Part shown: one piece after another, positions 32,712 to 41,229 of the stretch
How positions within the stretch are numbered: position 1 is the first letter of the stretch
Layout of the letters: the number at the start of each line of letters is the position of its first letter
DNA from: Ga0077527 sp945862135
GTDB lineage: Bacteria > Pseudomonadota > Gammaproteobacteria > Burkholderiales > SG8-41
Direction: 5' to 3'
DNA: 64,000 nt
NCBI GenBank assembly: GCA_964203275.1
Contig: CAXNMF010000016.1
Location: 42,313-106,312, forward strand
The notes under the pieces: generated by a model
Databases searched by the model: none
What the model saw: the letters and a program-made list of their open reading frames with translations, nothing else
Told to the model about the DNA's origin: nothing
Translations under genes and position numbers: made by a program

Positions 32712-34598
32712 ATGATTAAAAGCCTTCAACGCCGCGCGCCGAGCGGCGTGGCCGCGCTGCTGCTGTGCATGGTTGCCGCTGCGCCGGTGTCGGCCCAGCA
32801 AACGGCTGACAGCATCTGGTCGGGTGGCCCCATCCTGACGATGAACGACAAGGCCATGCGCGCCGAGGCGGTGGCCGTGGCCAATGGCAGGATCATCGCC
32901 GTGGGTCGCCGCAGCGAGGTCATGAAACTGAAGGGGCCGGCGACGCAACTCGTGGATCTGAAGGGCAGGACCCTGGTCCCCGGCTTCGTCGATGCCCACG
33001 GGCATGTCGTGGTCGGCGGGCTGCAGGCAATCTCGGCGAATCTGCTGGCCGCGCCCGATGGCAAGGTGACCGACATCGCATCGCTTCAGCAGACGCTGCG
33101 TGACTGGGCGCAAAAGAATGCCGCCATCGTCGCGAAGACCAAGATCATTGTCGGTTTCGGTTACGACAACTCCCAGTTGAAGGAACTGCGTCACCCGACC
33201 AAAGAAGAACTGGACGCGGTCTCCAAAGACGTTCCGATCATCATCATCCACCAGTCCAGTCATCTGGCGAGCGTCAACTCGGCCATGCTCAAGGAGATGG
33301 GCTACGACGCCAACAGCAAGGATCCGGCCGGTGGCGTCATCCAGCGCAAGCCGGGAACGACTGAGCCCAACGGCACGCTGGAGGAAACCGCATTTTTTGC
33401 CGGTGCGCCGGTGGTCATGAGCCGCGTCGGTCCGGAAGGGCTGAGGATCTTTGCGCGCGAGGGCGCCAAGCTGTGGGCCAGCTTCGGCTATACCACCGCC
33501 CAGGAAGGCCGTTCGACGCCGCAGGTGGCCGACATCCTCAAGCAGGTGGCGTCCGAAGGCGGCTTCGAAAACGATGTCACGACGTATACGGACGTACTCA
33601 TCGATCGCGCCTACATCAAGAAAAACCAGAGTGGCACCTACACCAACCGCTTCCGGCTCGCAGGTGCCAAGCTGACCATCGACGGCAGCCCGCAGGGCTT
33701 CACCGCATGGCGCGACCGGCCGTATTTCAAGCCGGTGGGCAACTACCCGCCGGGTTATTCCGGTTATGCAGCGGCGACCGCGGAGCAGGTGATGGATGGT
33801 GTGCAGTGGGCTTACGAGAACGGCATTCAGGTGATTACCCATGCCAACGGCGAGCGCGCGTCCGACATGCTGATTTCCGCCCACCGTGCGGCGCAGGCCC
33901 GCTTTCCGGAAGGCAAGGAAGCTGCGCCATGTGCTGATTCACGGCCAGTTCATGCGGGAGGACCAAGTCGACAGCTACAAGGCGCTGGGGGTGATTCCTT
34001 CGCTGTTCCCCATGCACACCTTCTACTGGGGTGATTGGCATCTCGATCACACCGTCGGCCCGCAAGCGGGGATGAACATCTCCCCCACCGGCTGGGTACG
34101 CAAGCGCGGTATGATTTTTTCCAGTCACCATGATGCGCCTGTCGCTTTTCCGGACTCCATGCGCGTGCTGGATGCGACCGTCACCCGCCGTGCCCGCGGC
34201 TCCGGCCGCATCGTTGGCCCCGCGCAACGCGTTGACGTGATCACCGCGCTGAAAGCGATGACGATCTGGCCCGCGTACCATCAGATCTTCGAGGACAAGA
34301 CCAAAGGCAGCCTGGAGCGTCGGCAAACTGGCAGACTTCGTCGATCCTGTCCAAGGATCCGGCACCGCGGTTGAACCCACCAAGATCGCCGAAATCAAGG
34401 TCACCGAAACGGTGAAGGAAGGCAAGACGATCTACCGGCTTGATCCCGGCAAGCGCGTACGGCCAATCGATCTCGCCCGACATCACGCCGCTGCTGGTCG
34501 CGTTCGGTGGCCATCGCGGACAGGTCAACGACAGCTGCGCACACGACGCGATGTTCCGGATGACCGCGGCCATGGCGGGTAGCCCTGCGGGCCGTTGA
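32712..34598 (+). pseudogene. Amidohydrolase (YtcJ-like, Amidohydro_3), frameshifted
   Basis: The reading frame begins at 32712 with a signal peptide (AALLLCMVAAAPVSAQQ), then VPGFVDAHGHVVVGG, SHLASVNSAML and FRLAGAKLTIDGSPQGFTAW, as in the metal-dependent amidohydrolase family 3. Around 33920 the homologous sequence moves to another frame (RHVLIHGQFMREDQVDSYKA). Further frame changes occur near 34317, 34349, 34368 and 34450, before a final segment with SPDITPLLVAFGGHRGQVND. The stop is at 34598. The total span, about 629 codons, is normal for the family. At least five indels argue for decay or a low-quality stretch. It is unlikely to make a full enzyme. Confidence 0.8.
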
Positions 34599-34628
34599 TG
34601 CAGCAGCGCAGCGGTCGCGGCACAGCGA

Positions 34629-34721
34629 AGTAGGGCACAATAACCAACGGGCATTGCGGCTTATGCATAAATGAATTGGTGCAATGGGTCGGTGCAATGC
34701 ACTTAGCTTATTGCACCCTAC
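34629..34721. repeat. Paired REP-like element (REPIN-type), copy 2
   Basis: Two stem-loops in inverted orientation: GTAGGGCACAATAACC with GCATTGCGGC, then GGTGCAATGCACTTAGCTTA with TTGCACCCTAC. Each half can form a hairpin with arms around GGTGCAAT / ATTGCACC. This matches the layout of REP doublets (REPINs). It lies between the pseudogene and the DUF1254-type gene. Confidence 0.75.
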
Positions 34722-34812
34722 GGTGTGCTGTGAAGAGTGGTTACCCAAGTGAGGTGTTGTTACTCGCCAGTTGTTCGGAAATTTCCCCATGACACGATGA
34801 CGGAGTTAGATC

Positions 34813-35820
34813 ATGAAGTTCAATCTCAAACAATTGCTCGTAGTGGGTGCTCTGCTCGTTCATTCGGCAGGCTATGCTGCGGAACCCGTCACGGTCGACA
34901 ACTTCGTCCGCGCGGAGACCGACAGGACATTCAGTGTCTACGTCAAGCGGGGGGCACTCGGCAAGTTCCTGCACATTCGCCAGCCCACGCCGATCGAAAA
35001 GCAGGACGTCATCCGCATGAACCGCGATACGCTCTACTCGGCCGGGGTGTTCGACCTTAGCAATCCGGTCACCATCATCAAGCCGGATGCCGCTGGTCGC
35101 TTCCAGTCGATGATGGTCATCAGTCAGGATCACTCGATGCTCCCCGTCGAGCATGGTGCCGGCGAGTTCACCTTGACCAGGGAAAAAGTCGGGACGCGCT
35201 ACGCGATTGTCATCTTCCGCACATTCGTCAATGCCAATGATCCACAGGACATCAAGTCCGCCAACGCGATGCAGGACAAAATCTCTCTGCGGCAGAAGAG
35301 TGCGGGAACGTTCGAAACTCCGGATTGGGATGAGGCGTCGCTGAAAAAGGTCCGTGATGCGATCAACGTTCTGGCGGCGACCCGAACCAGTTCCAAGGGC
35401 ATGTTCGGAGACAAAGCCAAACTCAACCCGATCAGCCATCTGCTGGGCACTGCCATGGGTTGGGGCGGAAACCCCGAAGAAGCTGCCATGTATGACAGCG
35501 TTGTGCCGGAAAAGAATGACGGCAAAACACCGTACCGTATAACCGTGAAGGACGTACCGGTCGAAGGTTTCTGGTCCATTACCGTCTACAACAAGGCGGG
35601 CTTCATGGAGAAGAACGACCAGAACAGCTATTCGTACAACAATGTGACCGCCGGCAAGAACGCGGACGGCAGCATCACGATCAATTTCGGCGGCGGCCCC
35701 GGCGCGATCAACAATCTGCCGATCACTGCCGGATGGAACTACACCGTGCGGATGTATCAGCCGAAACAGGATATTATCAGCGGCAAATGGAGCTTTCCCA
35801 AGGCACAGCCGGCCAAGTAA
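34813..35820 (+). CDS. DUF1254/DUF1214-type exported protein
   Basis: A 335-residue protein with a signal peptide (LLVVGALLVHSAGYAAEP). The N-terminal half (about 30-130) has the DUF1254 pattern with DVIRMNRDTLYSAGVFDL. The C-terminal half has the DUF1214 pattern GFWSITVYNKAGFMEKNDQ, NVTAGKNADGSITINFGGG and WNYTVRMYQPKQDI. This pair of domains is common in proteobacteria and its function is unsettled. The gene sits between two REP doublets, next to another exported orphan. Confidence 0.85.
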   Translation: MKFNLKQLLVVGALLVHSAGYAAEPVTVDNFVRAETDRTFSVYVKRGALGKFLHIRQPTPIEKQDVIRMNRDTLYSAGVFDLSNPVTIIKPDAAGRFQSMMVISQDHSMLPVEHGAGEFTLTREKVGTRYAIVIFRTFVNANDPQDIKSANAMQDKISLRQKSAGTFETPDWDEASLKKVRDAINVLAATRTSSKGMFGDKAKLNPISHLLGTAMGWGGNPEEAAMYDSVVPEKNDGKTPYRITVKDVPVEGFWSITVYNKAGFMEKNDQNSYSYNNVTAGKNADGSITINFGGGPGAINNLPITAGWNYTVRMYQPKQDIISGKWSFPKAQPAK

Positions 35821-35893
35821 TTGGCGATGATCGCAACCGGGACGACTATTACACAATCAACCGCCACAAGGCGGTAAACACAGGGAGATGAGC

Positions 35894-36682
35894 ATGAAAA
35901 CAATGACAATCCTGACCGTGAAAGCAACTGCACTGGTGCTTGCGCTGCTGGGTGGCATGGCGCCGGCCCTGGCGCAACAGAAAGTCGGCCTGAATGATCC
36001 TTGCCCGATCAAGATTGATAACTGGCGCGGCAAGGCCTTCTACGAAATTCTGTTCATGAACCGCCAGGCCAACGGCAGCGGGGTAGGCTACTACTACAAT
36101 TCTCTCGGCAACGACCTTGAGGCGCCCAACGACGTGATGGACGGCCGCTTCCGCGCTCTGAGTGCTGATGCCTTGAAAAAGCAATACGGGAGCGATGGCA
36201 TCCTCTTCAATGGTCCGCGCCGTCTCGTGGCGAACGGCATCACCGGGACGGCCTGGGATGGCTGCAAGGAGCGAGTGATCGACACGGTCCGCTATCGTGT
36301 GCTCGGCATCTTCGAGACCCCTGACCTCAGCAAGGCCGTTTCCGGATCGCTGCCTTCTTACCGGGTGCTGGTCTCCAGGCGCAGCAATTCCTTCCGCTTC
36401 AATGCAGGCGAAACGGTATATGAGCTGATCACCCCCGAGGGCGCCGTATACACCATGTTCAGTCTGTCCTTGAAGGCCGACCCCAAGAACACCATTGAAA
36501 ACCTGCCCACTCTTGGCAAGCGCCTGACCTTGCCGAAGGGATGGAATTTCAGGGCACGCAAGTTGGACAAGGACATGACTCTGACCTCAACCGCCGATTC
36601 CAATCCGCCCAACTCCATCGTTCTCGACCAGTTTGAGGGCAACTATCAGTACAACGCTGCCGCCAGTGCAGTAGCGCGATAA
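35894..36682 (+). CDS. Exported orphan protein
   Basis: About 262 residues from the ATG at 35894, which follows AGGGAG at 6-7 nt; an in-frame ATG two codons earlier is possible. A signal peptide (ALVLALLGGMAPALAQQ) precedes a mainly beta domain. Two Cys are present (NDPCPIKID and DGCKERVID). No family is recognised. The last codons and the stop lie in a 27-bp palindrome that resembles half of the REP elements nearby, so the C-terminus may be repeat-derived. It lies in the same direction as the DUF1254-type gene, 73 bp downstream. Confidence 0.65.
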   Translation: MKTMTILTVKATALVLALLGGMAPALAQQKVGLNDPCPIKIDNWRGKAFYEILFMNRQANGSGVGYYYNSLGNDLEAPNDVMDGRFRALSADALKKQYGSDGILFNGPRRLVANGITGTAWDGCKERVIDTVRYRVLGIFETPDLSKAVSGSLPSYRVLVSRRSNSFRFNAGETVYELITPEGAVYTMFSLSLKADPKNTIENLPTLGKRLTLPKGWNFRARKLDKDMTLTSTADSNPPNSIVLDQFEGNYQYNAAASAVAR

Positions 36683-36699
36683 CCAAAGGTTATTGCGCT
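36673..36699. repeat. Palindrome related to the REP-like elements
   Basis: Twelve-base arms AGCGCGATAACC and GGTTATTGCGCT around AAA, with one mismatch. The left arm with its flank resembles GTAGGGCGCAATAACC of the neighbouring doublets. The stop codon of the exported orphan (36680-36682) lies within it. In the rest of the 459-bp gap to 37141, an in-frame fragment ending at 36827 (VRVLRGEESAWDELADK) is a short coding-like remnant with no assignable family. Confidence 0.5.
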
Positions 36700-36825
36700 G
36701 TCTGTGGGTGATTGGTTCGGTGCGGGTGCTGCGCGGCGAGGAATCGGCCTGGGATGAACTCGCTGACAAGCGGGAACGGGAAATTGAGGCGGGCGCTGAG
36801 CGAGACATCGAGGAAGCTGCAGCGT

Positions 36826-36904
36826 AGTAGGGCGCAATAACCAGCGGGCATTGCGCCGTATGCGTTGAAGATCGGTGCAATGCGCTGTGCTTATTGCACC
36901 CTAC
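36826..36904. repeat. Paired REP-like element (REPIN-type), copy 3
   Basis: Same layout as copy 2: GTAGGGCGCAATAACC and GCATTGCGCCGTATGC form the first hairpin, then GGTGCAATGCGCTGTGCTTA and TTGCACCCTAC the second, in inverted orientation. The two halves are about 31 bp each, separated by about 10 bp. Confidence 0.78.
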
Positions 36905-37001
36905 AAATATGACTGGCTGGCACCCGATGAGCTTGACTTGGTTTGTAGGCGCGGCATATAAAAATATACAATAAAAACAATAATTTACGTAATTTCCCTG
37001 C

Positions 37002-37070
37002 TCACTCAGCATTGAGCCAAAGAATGCTGCTCAAGCGCGCCACAGCCTGACGCAACCGGGCAACATCGTG
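37002..37070 (-). pseudogene. 3' remnant of an IclR-family regulator gene
   Basis: On the minus strand this stretch encodes ARLRQAVARLSSILWLNAE and then a stop. It closely matches the end of the intact IclR protein at 39029-39871 (ELRQAVARLNSILSLNAG). The flanking DNA downstream also matches partly (CCTGCTCAC versus CCTGTTCAC). Only about 20 codons are recognisable and the upstream part is missing, so this is a remnant of a duplicated or deleted IclR gene. Confidence 0.7.
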
Positions 37071-37081
37071 TTGAGTCGTGC

Positions 37082-37111
37082 TGTAGCCCGGAAAAGCGAA
37101 GCGCCCTCCGG
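37082..37111. repeat. Short dispersed repeat of the TAGCCCGG type
   Basis: TGTAGCCCGG, then AAAAGCGAAGCG and CCCTCCGG. It recalls the intergenic repeats beginning TAGCCCGGATGAAGC found in many proteobacterial genomes. It lies between the IclR remnant and the SDR gene. Confidence 0.45.
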
Positions 37112-37141
37112 TCTCTGATCTGCCCTGATTGCCTGCAAGCG

Positions 37142-37912
37142 TCAGCGGAATCCACCACCGCCGCTGACATACACCGTATCAGCGGTCATGAAATGGCAGG
37201 CATCCGAACACATGAACAGCACCAGTTCGCCGATCTCGTCGGCATCGGCGATGCGTTTCATTGGAATGCTGTTCAGTGCACGCGCGGCCTGCTCCTTCGG
37301 AGTGCCCGAGGCGGTCTGAAAGGCGGTGTCAACGGAGGCCGGTGAAATCGACAGGCAGCGGATGCCGCGGTCGGCGAATTCGCGGGCGACACCGAGGGTC
37401 ATGGTGTGAACGGCGCCCTTGGCCGATGCGTAGTGCACGGAGGTGCCGGGACCACCGCGCTTGTGCGCCATGCTGGCGATGTTGACGATGGTTCCGGCGC
37501 CGTTTTCCAGCATGTGCGGCAGCACTTCCTGCATGCCGTAGAAGGTGCCTTTCACATTGAGGTCGAAACTCAGATCCCAGAGTGCGTCATCAATTTCGAG
37601 GAAGGTCGATCGCTTTAGTGCGCCGCCGGCCGAGTTGAGCAGGAAATCGATTTTGCCGAAGCGCTCGCGTCCTGCGCGGATGAAGCGGCGCACATCCTCC
37701 CGCTTGGTGACATCGGTCGGCACGAAGATGGCTTCGCCACCGATGGCGGAAACCATGCGGACGGTTTCTTCGCCGCCGGCCACGTTGATGTCGCTGCAGA
37801 CGATGCGTGCACCTTCGCGGGCGAAGATCACCGCAGTGGCGCGGCCGATGCCGCTGCCGGCGCCGGTGATGGCGATGGTCTTGCCTTTGAAATAATCCGG
37901 GGTTCTGGCCAT
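37142..37912 (-). CDS. Short-chain dehydrogenase/reductase (SDR)
   Basis: A 256-residue classical SDR. Cofactor motif TGAGSGIGRA is at residues 14-23, LLNSAGG at about 90, the catalytic region NIASMAHKRGG and YASAKGAV (Tyr-xxx-Lys), and SISPASVDTAF. An Asp-type residue after beta-2 (VCSDINVAGG) suggests NAD(H). The ATG at 37912 has AAGGA upstream; the frame is open much further but has no SDR features there. It follows the Bug gene by 44 bp on the same strand, so it probably acts on the solute or its product. Confidence 0.9.
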   Translation of the reverse strand: MARTPDYFKGKTIAITGAGSGIGRATAVIFAREGARIVCSDINVAGGEETVRMVSAIGGEAIFVPTDVTKREDVRRFIRAGRERFGKIDFLLNSAGGALKRSTFLEIDDALWDLSFDLNVKGTFYGMQEVLPHMLENGAGTIVNIASMAHKRGGPGTSVHYASAKGAVHTMTLGVAREFADRGIRCLSISPASVDTAFQTASGTPKEQAARALNSIPMKRIADADEIGELVLFMCSDACHFMTADTVYVSGGGGFR

Positions 37913-37956
37913 GCTGTTTTCCTTGTTGTCCTTGATTGGGTGTTTGAAACAGGGTG

Positions 37957-38940
37957 CTAATTGAGTACGAGACCGATGTCCTTGATGACTTTGGTCCACT
38001 TGTCGAGATCGGCCTGGATGACGGCGCGGAACTCCTCCGGGTTCGAACCGACCAATTGCCAGCCATCGGCTTCGAAACGCTGTGTGATGTCCGGTGCTTT
38101 GATGGCTGCGGAAATGCCGCCGCTCAGTTTTCGAATGATTCCCGGCGGCGCCTTGGCGGTGATCATCGCGCCGTAGTACTGGTTGAGTTCGTAACCGGGC
38201 AGACCCGCTTCCGACACCGTGGGCAGATCGGGCATTGCGCGCATGCGTTCGCGCGACGTGACCGCCAATGCGCGCGCCCGGCCTGCTTGCAGGTGAGGCC
38301 GTGCGCTGGTCAGGGTGATGAAGCCGACCTGCACTTCGCCGGCGATGGTGGCGACGATGGCCGGCGCGCCCCCCTTGTAGGGGACATGGTTGAACTTCGC
38401 GCCGCTCATCTGGCTGAGCACTTCCCATCCCAGGTGCTGAAGGCTGCCGTTACCCGGGGTGCCGAAGTTTAGTTTGCCGGGCTGCGTGCGGCCGCGGAAG
38501 AGTAGGTCCTTCAAAGACGCAATCTGTGCCGAGGGATTCGTGTAAACGAGATAGGAAAGCGCGGTCGCCTGGCTCAAGGCGGTGACGTCGCGGCTGATGT
38601 CGTAGGGCCGCTTGACCGACGGCACCGAGTTGATCACGTGATCCGCTGACATCATCAGCAACGTGTAGCCGTCGGGATTGGCCTTGATCGCGATATCGAA
38701 GGCAAGTACGCCGGATGCGCCAGGCCGGTTGTCCACGATGACTTGCTGTCCCCAGGCTTGCGTCAGCTTCTGCGCAATGGCCCGGGTGGTGGTGTCCAGT
38801 CCGCCGCCGGCCGAAACAGGCACGATCAGCCGGATCGGCCGCACCGGAAACTCATTCTGCGCCAGTGCCTGTTGGGTCAGCAGGCTGGCGGCCAGAATGG
38901 ATGACAGCAGAACGCCGCGCCGTAAGTTGATAGGGTTCAT
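37957..38940 (-). CDS. Bug/TctC-family periplasmic solute-binding protein
   Basis: A 327-residue receptor: signal peptide (LAASLLTQQALAQ), FPVRPIRLIVPVSAGGGLDT, VDNRPGASGVLAFDIAIK, NPDGYTLLMMS and NHVPYKGGAPAIVATIAGE. It is the first gene of a probable Bug-SDR transcript. The upstream gap to the IclR gene is 88 bp and holds AAAGTATTTGCAT at about 39006-39018, a weak relative of the AT-rich motif. The IclR gene is on the same strand, so it may control this pair. Confidence 0.92.
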   Translation of the reverse strand: MNPINLRRGVLLSSILAASLLTQQALAQNEFPVRPIRLIVPVSAGGGLDTTTRAIAQKLTQAWGQQVIVDNRPGASGVLAFDIAIKANPDGYTLLMMSADHVINSVPSVKRPYDISRDVTALSQATALSYLVYTNPSAQIASLKDLLFRGRTQPGKLNFGTPGNGSLQHLGWEVLSQMSGAKFNHVPYKGGAPAIVATIAGEVQVGFITLTSARPHLQAGRARALAVTSRERMRAMPDLPTVSEAGLPGYELNQYYGAMITAKAPPGIIRKLSGGISAAIKAPDITQRFEADGWQLVGSNPEEFRAVIQADLDKWTKVIKDIGLVLN

Positions 38941-39028
38941 TGGTCCTCCCGTGACGGATATGGTCGTTTTTAAGTAAAGTCAGACGGCTGAAATGAGATA
39001 AATAAAAAGTATTTGCATGTTTTCCTGT

Positions 39029-39871
39029 TCACCCCGCATTAAGCGAAAGAATGCTGTTGAGTCGTGCCACGGCCTGACGCAGTTCCGGCAGGATGCTTCC
39101 CAGCAGTTCCTGACGTTTCACCACGCCGGTGTTGAAGGCGATGTTCATCGCCGCGATAGTGCGGCCGCCGGCGTCGATGATCGGCGCGGCCACGGCCGAC
39201 AGTCCTTCTTCCATTTCATCCACGATCAGCGAATAGCCCTGGCGTCCGCATTTGCGGATTTCCTCTTCCAGTGCGGCACGTTGCCAGATTGTTTTCGGTG
39301 TCAGCGCGCGCAGGTCGCTGGCGTCGAGCACATGTTTGAGTTCTTCGGCGGGCAGCGCGGCGAGCAGTAAGCGGCCCATTGACGACACATAGGCGGGCAG
39401 GCGCATGCCGGCAAGCGAGATGCCGGGCGTGTTGAGCAGGTTGCGTTTGGGGACGCGCAGCAGGTAAACCACTTCAGTGCCGTCGAGTGCGGCGACCGAG
39501 ACCGAGTGGTTGAAGCGGCTGCCGAGCTCGACCATCACCGGTTGCGCCAGATTGGCCAGCGGCATTGATGACAGGTAGGAGTAACCGAGATCGAGGATGC
39601 GCGGCGTCAGTGCGAAGCTGCGGCCGTCCTGCGATACATAGCCCAGTTCCAGCAGCGTCAGGAGGATGCGCCGTGCGGCAGCGCGGGTCAGTGCGCTGCG
39701 TTCGGCCACTTCGCTGAGGGTCATGCGCCGGCTTTCCGGGCCGAAACTGCGGATCACCGCGAGGCCCTTGGCGAAGGACTCGACATAGGCGTCCGAACGC
39801 CGCGGTGCGACGCCTTCCGGGGCGGTCTTCTTTGTGGACTTTGCGTTGACTTCGCCGAGCAGTGTGGCCAT
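39029..39871 (-). CDS. IclR-family transcriptional regulator
   Basis: A 280-residue IclR regulator. The winged helix-turn-helix spans about 25-85 (FAKGLAVIRSFGPESRRMTL, then LTRAAARRILLTLLELGYV). The effector domain spans about 100-275 (GTEVVYLLRVPKRN, LPAYVSSMGRLLLAALP, SLIVDEMEEGLSAVAAPI, IAAMNIAFNTG). The start is the ATG at 39871; the open frame further upstream is antisense to the next gene. It is divergent from an acyl-CoA dehydrogenase gene, with a palindrome between. IclR proteins of this PcaR/PobR group often control aromatic or aliphatic acid catabolism. Confidence 0.93.
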   Translation of the reverse strand: MATLLGEVNAKSTKKTAPEGVAPRRSDAYVESFAKGLAVIRSFGPESRRMTLSEVAERSALTRAAARRILLTLLELGYVSQDGRSFALTPRILDLGYSYLSSMPLANLAQPVMVELGSRFNHSVSVAALDGTEVVYLLRVPKRNLLNTPGISLAGMRLPAYVSSMGRLLLAALPAEELKHVLDASDLRALTPKTIWQRAALEEEIRKCGRQGYSLIVDEMEEGLSAVAAPIIDAGGRTIAAMNIAFNTGVVKRQELLGSILPELRQAVARLNSILSLNAG

Positions 39872-39893
39872 GATTATTTCGTTTACCGAATTA

Positions 39894-39912
39894 TTGTTCG
39901 TATAACGAACAA
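39894..39912. promoter_or_regulatory. 19-bp inverted repeat, probable IclR operator
   Basis: Perfect arms TTGTTCGT and ACGAACAA with ATA between. It lies 22 bp upstream of the IclR start and 70 bp upstream of the divergent acyl-CoA dehydrogenase start. Operators of PcaR/PobR-type IclR proteins often contain a GTTCG-type inverted half site, which fits. Confidence 0.7.
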
Positions 39913-39982
39913 ATGTGCAATTACCGTAAATCATCCGGACGCCGCGCGCAAGCCCGTTTGCCGGATCGCGAAAGGGTTGACG

Positions 39983-41155
39983 ATGGATTTCAGGTTCACC
40001 GAGCAGCAGGAAATGTTCCGGGATTCGGTTCTGGCGTTTGCACGCAAGGAACTGGCGGACGGCGCGCTGGAGCGCGCGCACAGCGCACAGTTTCCGAATG
40101 ACGTGGCAAAAAAAATGGCAGATGCCGGGCTGCTCGGCATCACCATCCCGGAAAAGGACGGCGGCAGCGGCGGGACGCTGATGGATGCGGTGATCGCGAT
40201 TGAAACGATTGCCACCGTCTGCCCGCGCAGCGCCGATGTGATCCAGGAAGGCAATTTCGGCGCGATCCGCGTGCTCGCGCATTTTGCCAATGACGACCAG
40301 AAAAAACGCTACCTCGCGCCGCTGCTGAAAGGCGAGGAAGTGATTGCAGTGGCGATGACGGAGCCGGAGGCTGGGTCTGCGACCACCGATCTGGTGACCA
40401 GCGCGACGCCGGACGGCGACGGCTACCGCATCAACGGCCGCAAGGTGTTTCCGAATCCGCATGCCGACCAGTACCTGGTTTATGTGCGTTACGGTCCGGG
40501 CGTCGGCGGCATCGGTTCGGTGATGTTGCGGCGGACAGCGCCGGGCTTCAGCACCGGCAAGCCGGCGAAATTCATGTCCGGCAACGACTGGGCGACGCTG
40601 TATTTCGACAATGTCTATGTGCCGCCCGAGGATGTGCTGCTCGGCCCCGGTGGCTTCAAAAAGCAGATTGCCGGTTTTAACGCCGAACGTATCGGCAATG
40701 CCTCGCGTTCTCTGGCTTATGGGCGTTACTGCTTTACCGTGGCGCGTGAGTACGCGATGACGCGCAAGCAGTTCGGTCGTCCGCTGTGTGAATTCCAGGG
40801 GCTGCAATGGAAATTCGCTGAAATGAAAATGAAGCTCGATGCGGCGCAGCTGCTGCTGTATCGCGCGGCGGTCAATGCGGATCGCGGTTTTCCGGCACCG
40901 GATGAAACCACAGTGGCTAAGCTGATGTGCAACCAGACCGGATTCGAAGTCGCCAATGAATCGATGCAGGTGATGGGCGGGCTGGGTTACACGCAGGAGA
41001 CTCTGGTGGAATATTGCCTGCGCCGCAGCCGCGGCTGGATGCTCGCCGGCGGTTCGATCGAGATGATGAAAAACCGGCTCGCGGAAATCATTTTCGAGCG
41101 GCGTTTTTCGCAGCGTCCGCCGCGGACAACGGATACGGTCAAAGGCGCGGCCTGA
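39983..41155 (+). CDS. Acyl-CoA dehydrogenase
   Basis: A 390-residue acyl-CoA dehydrogenase: MDFRFTEQQEMFRD start, middle beta domain with AMTEPEAGSATTDLVTSA, and C-terminal helical domain with MQVMGGLGYTQETLVEYCLRR and MLAGGSIEMMKNRLAEIIF. The enzyme oxidises an acyl-CoA at C2-C3 and passes electrons to ETF (etfBA at 47000). The substrate is unknown. It is divergent from IclR and leads into Bug, an NDP-forming acyl-CoA synthetase, Bug and MmgE/PrpD, all on the plus strand. Confidence 0.93.
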   Translation: MDFRFTEQQEMFRDSVLAFARKELADGALERAHSAQFPNDVAKKMADAGLLGITIPEKDGGSGGTLMDAVIAIETIATVCPRSADVIQEGNFGAIRVLAHFANDDQKKRYLAPLLKGEEVIAVAMTEPEAGSATTDLVTSATPDGDGYRINGRKVFPNPHADQYLVYVRYGPGVGGIGSVMLRRTAPGFSTGKPAKFMSGNDWATLYFDNVYVPPEDVLLGPGGFKKQIAGFNAERIGNASRSLAYGRYCFTVAREYAMTRKQFGRPLCEFQGLQWKFAEMKMKLDAAQLLLYRAAVNADRGFPAPDETTVAKLMCNQTGFEVANESMQVMGGLGYTQETLVEYCLRRSRGWMLAGGSIEMMKNRLAEIIFERRFSQRPPRTTDTVKGAA

Positions 41156-41229
41156 TACTAAAAAAACGCGCTGGGTGCGCGGCGTTCCGCTGGTGCGGGA
41201 TTCATGAATTGTTGGAGGAGACCATAACA

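Noticed and set aside
32544..33884. 446-codon open frame on the minus strand
   Set aside because: It is antisense to the amidohydrolase pseudogene and shows no recognisable protein features.
37913..38428. N-terminal extension of the SDR frame
   Set aside because: It runs through the Bug gene in another frame. The SDR fold and a ribosome-binding site begin at 37912.
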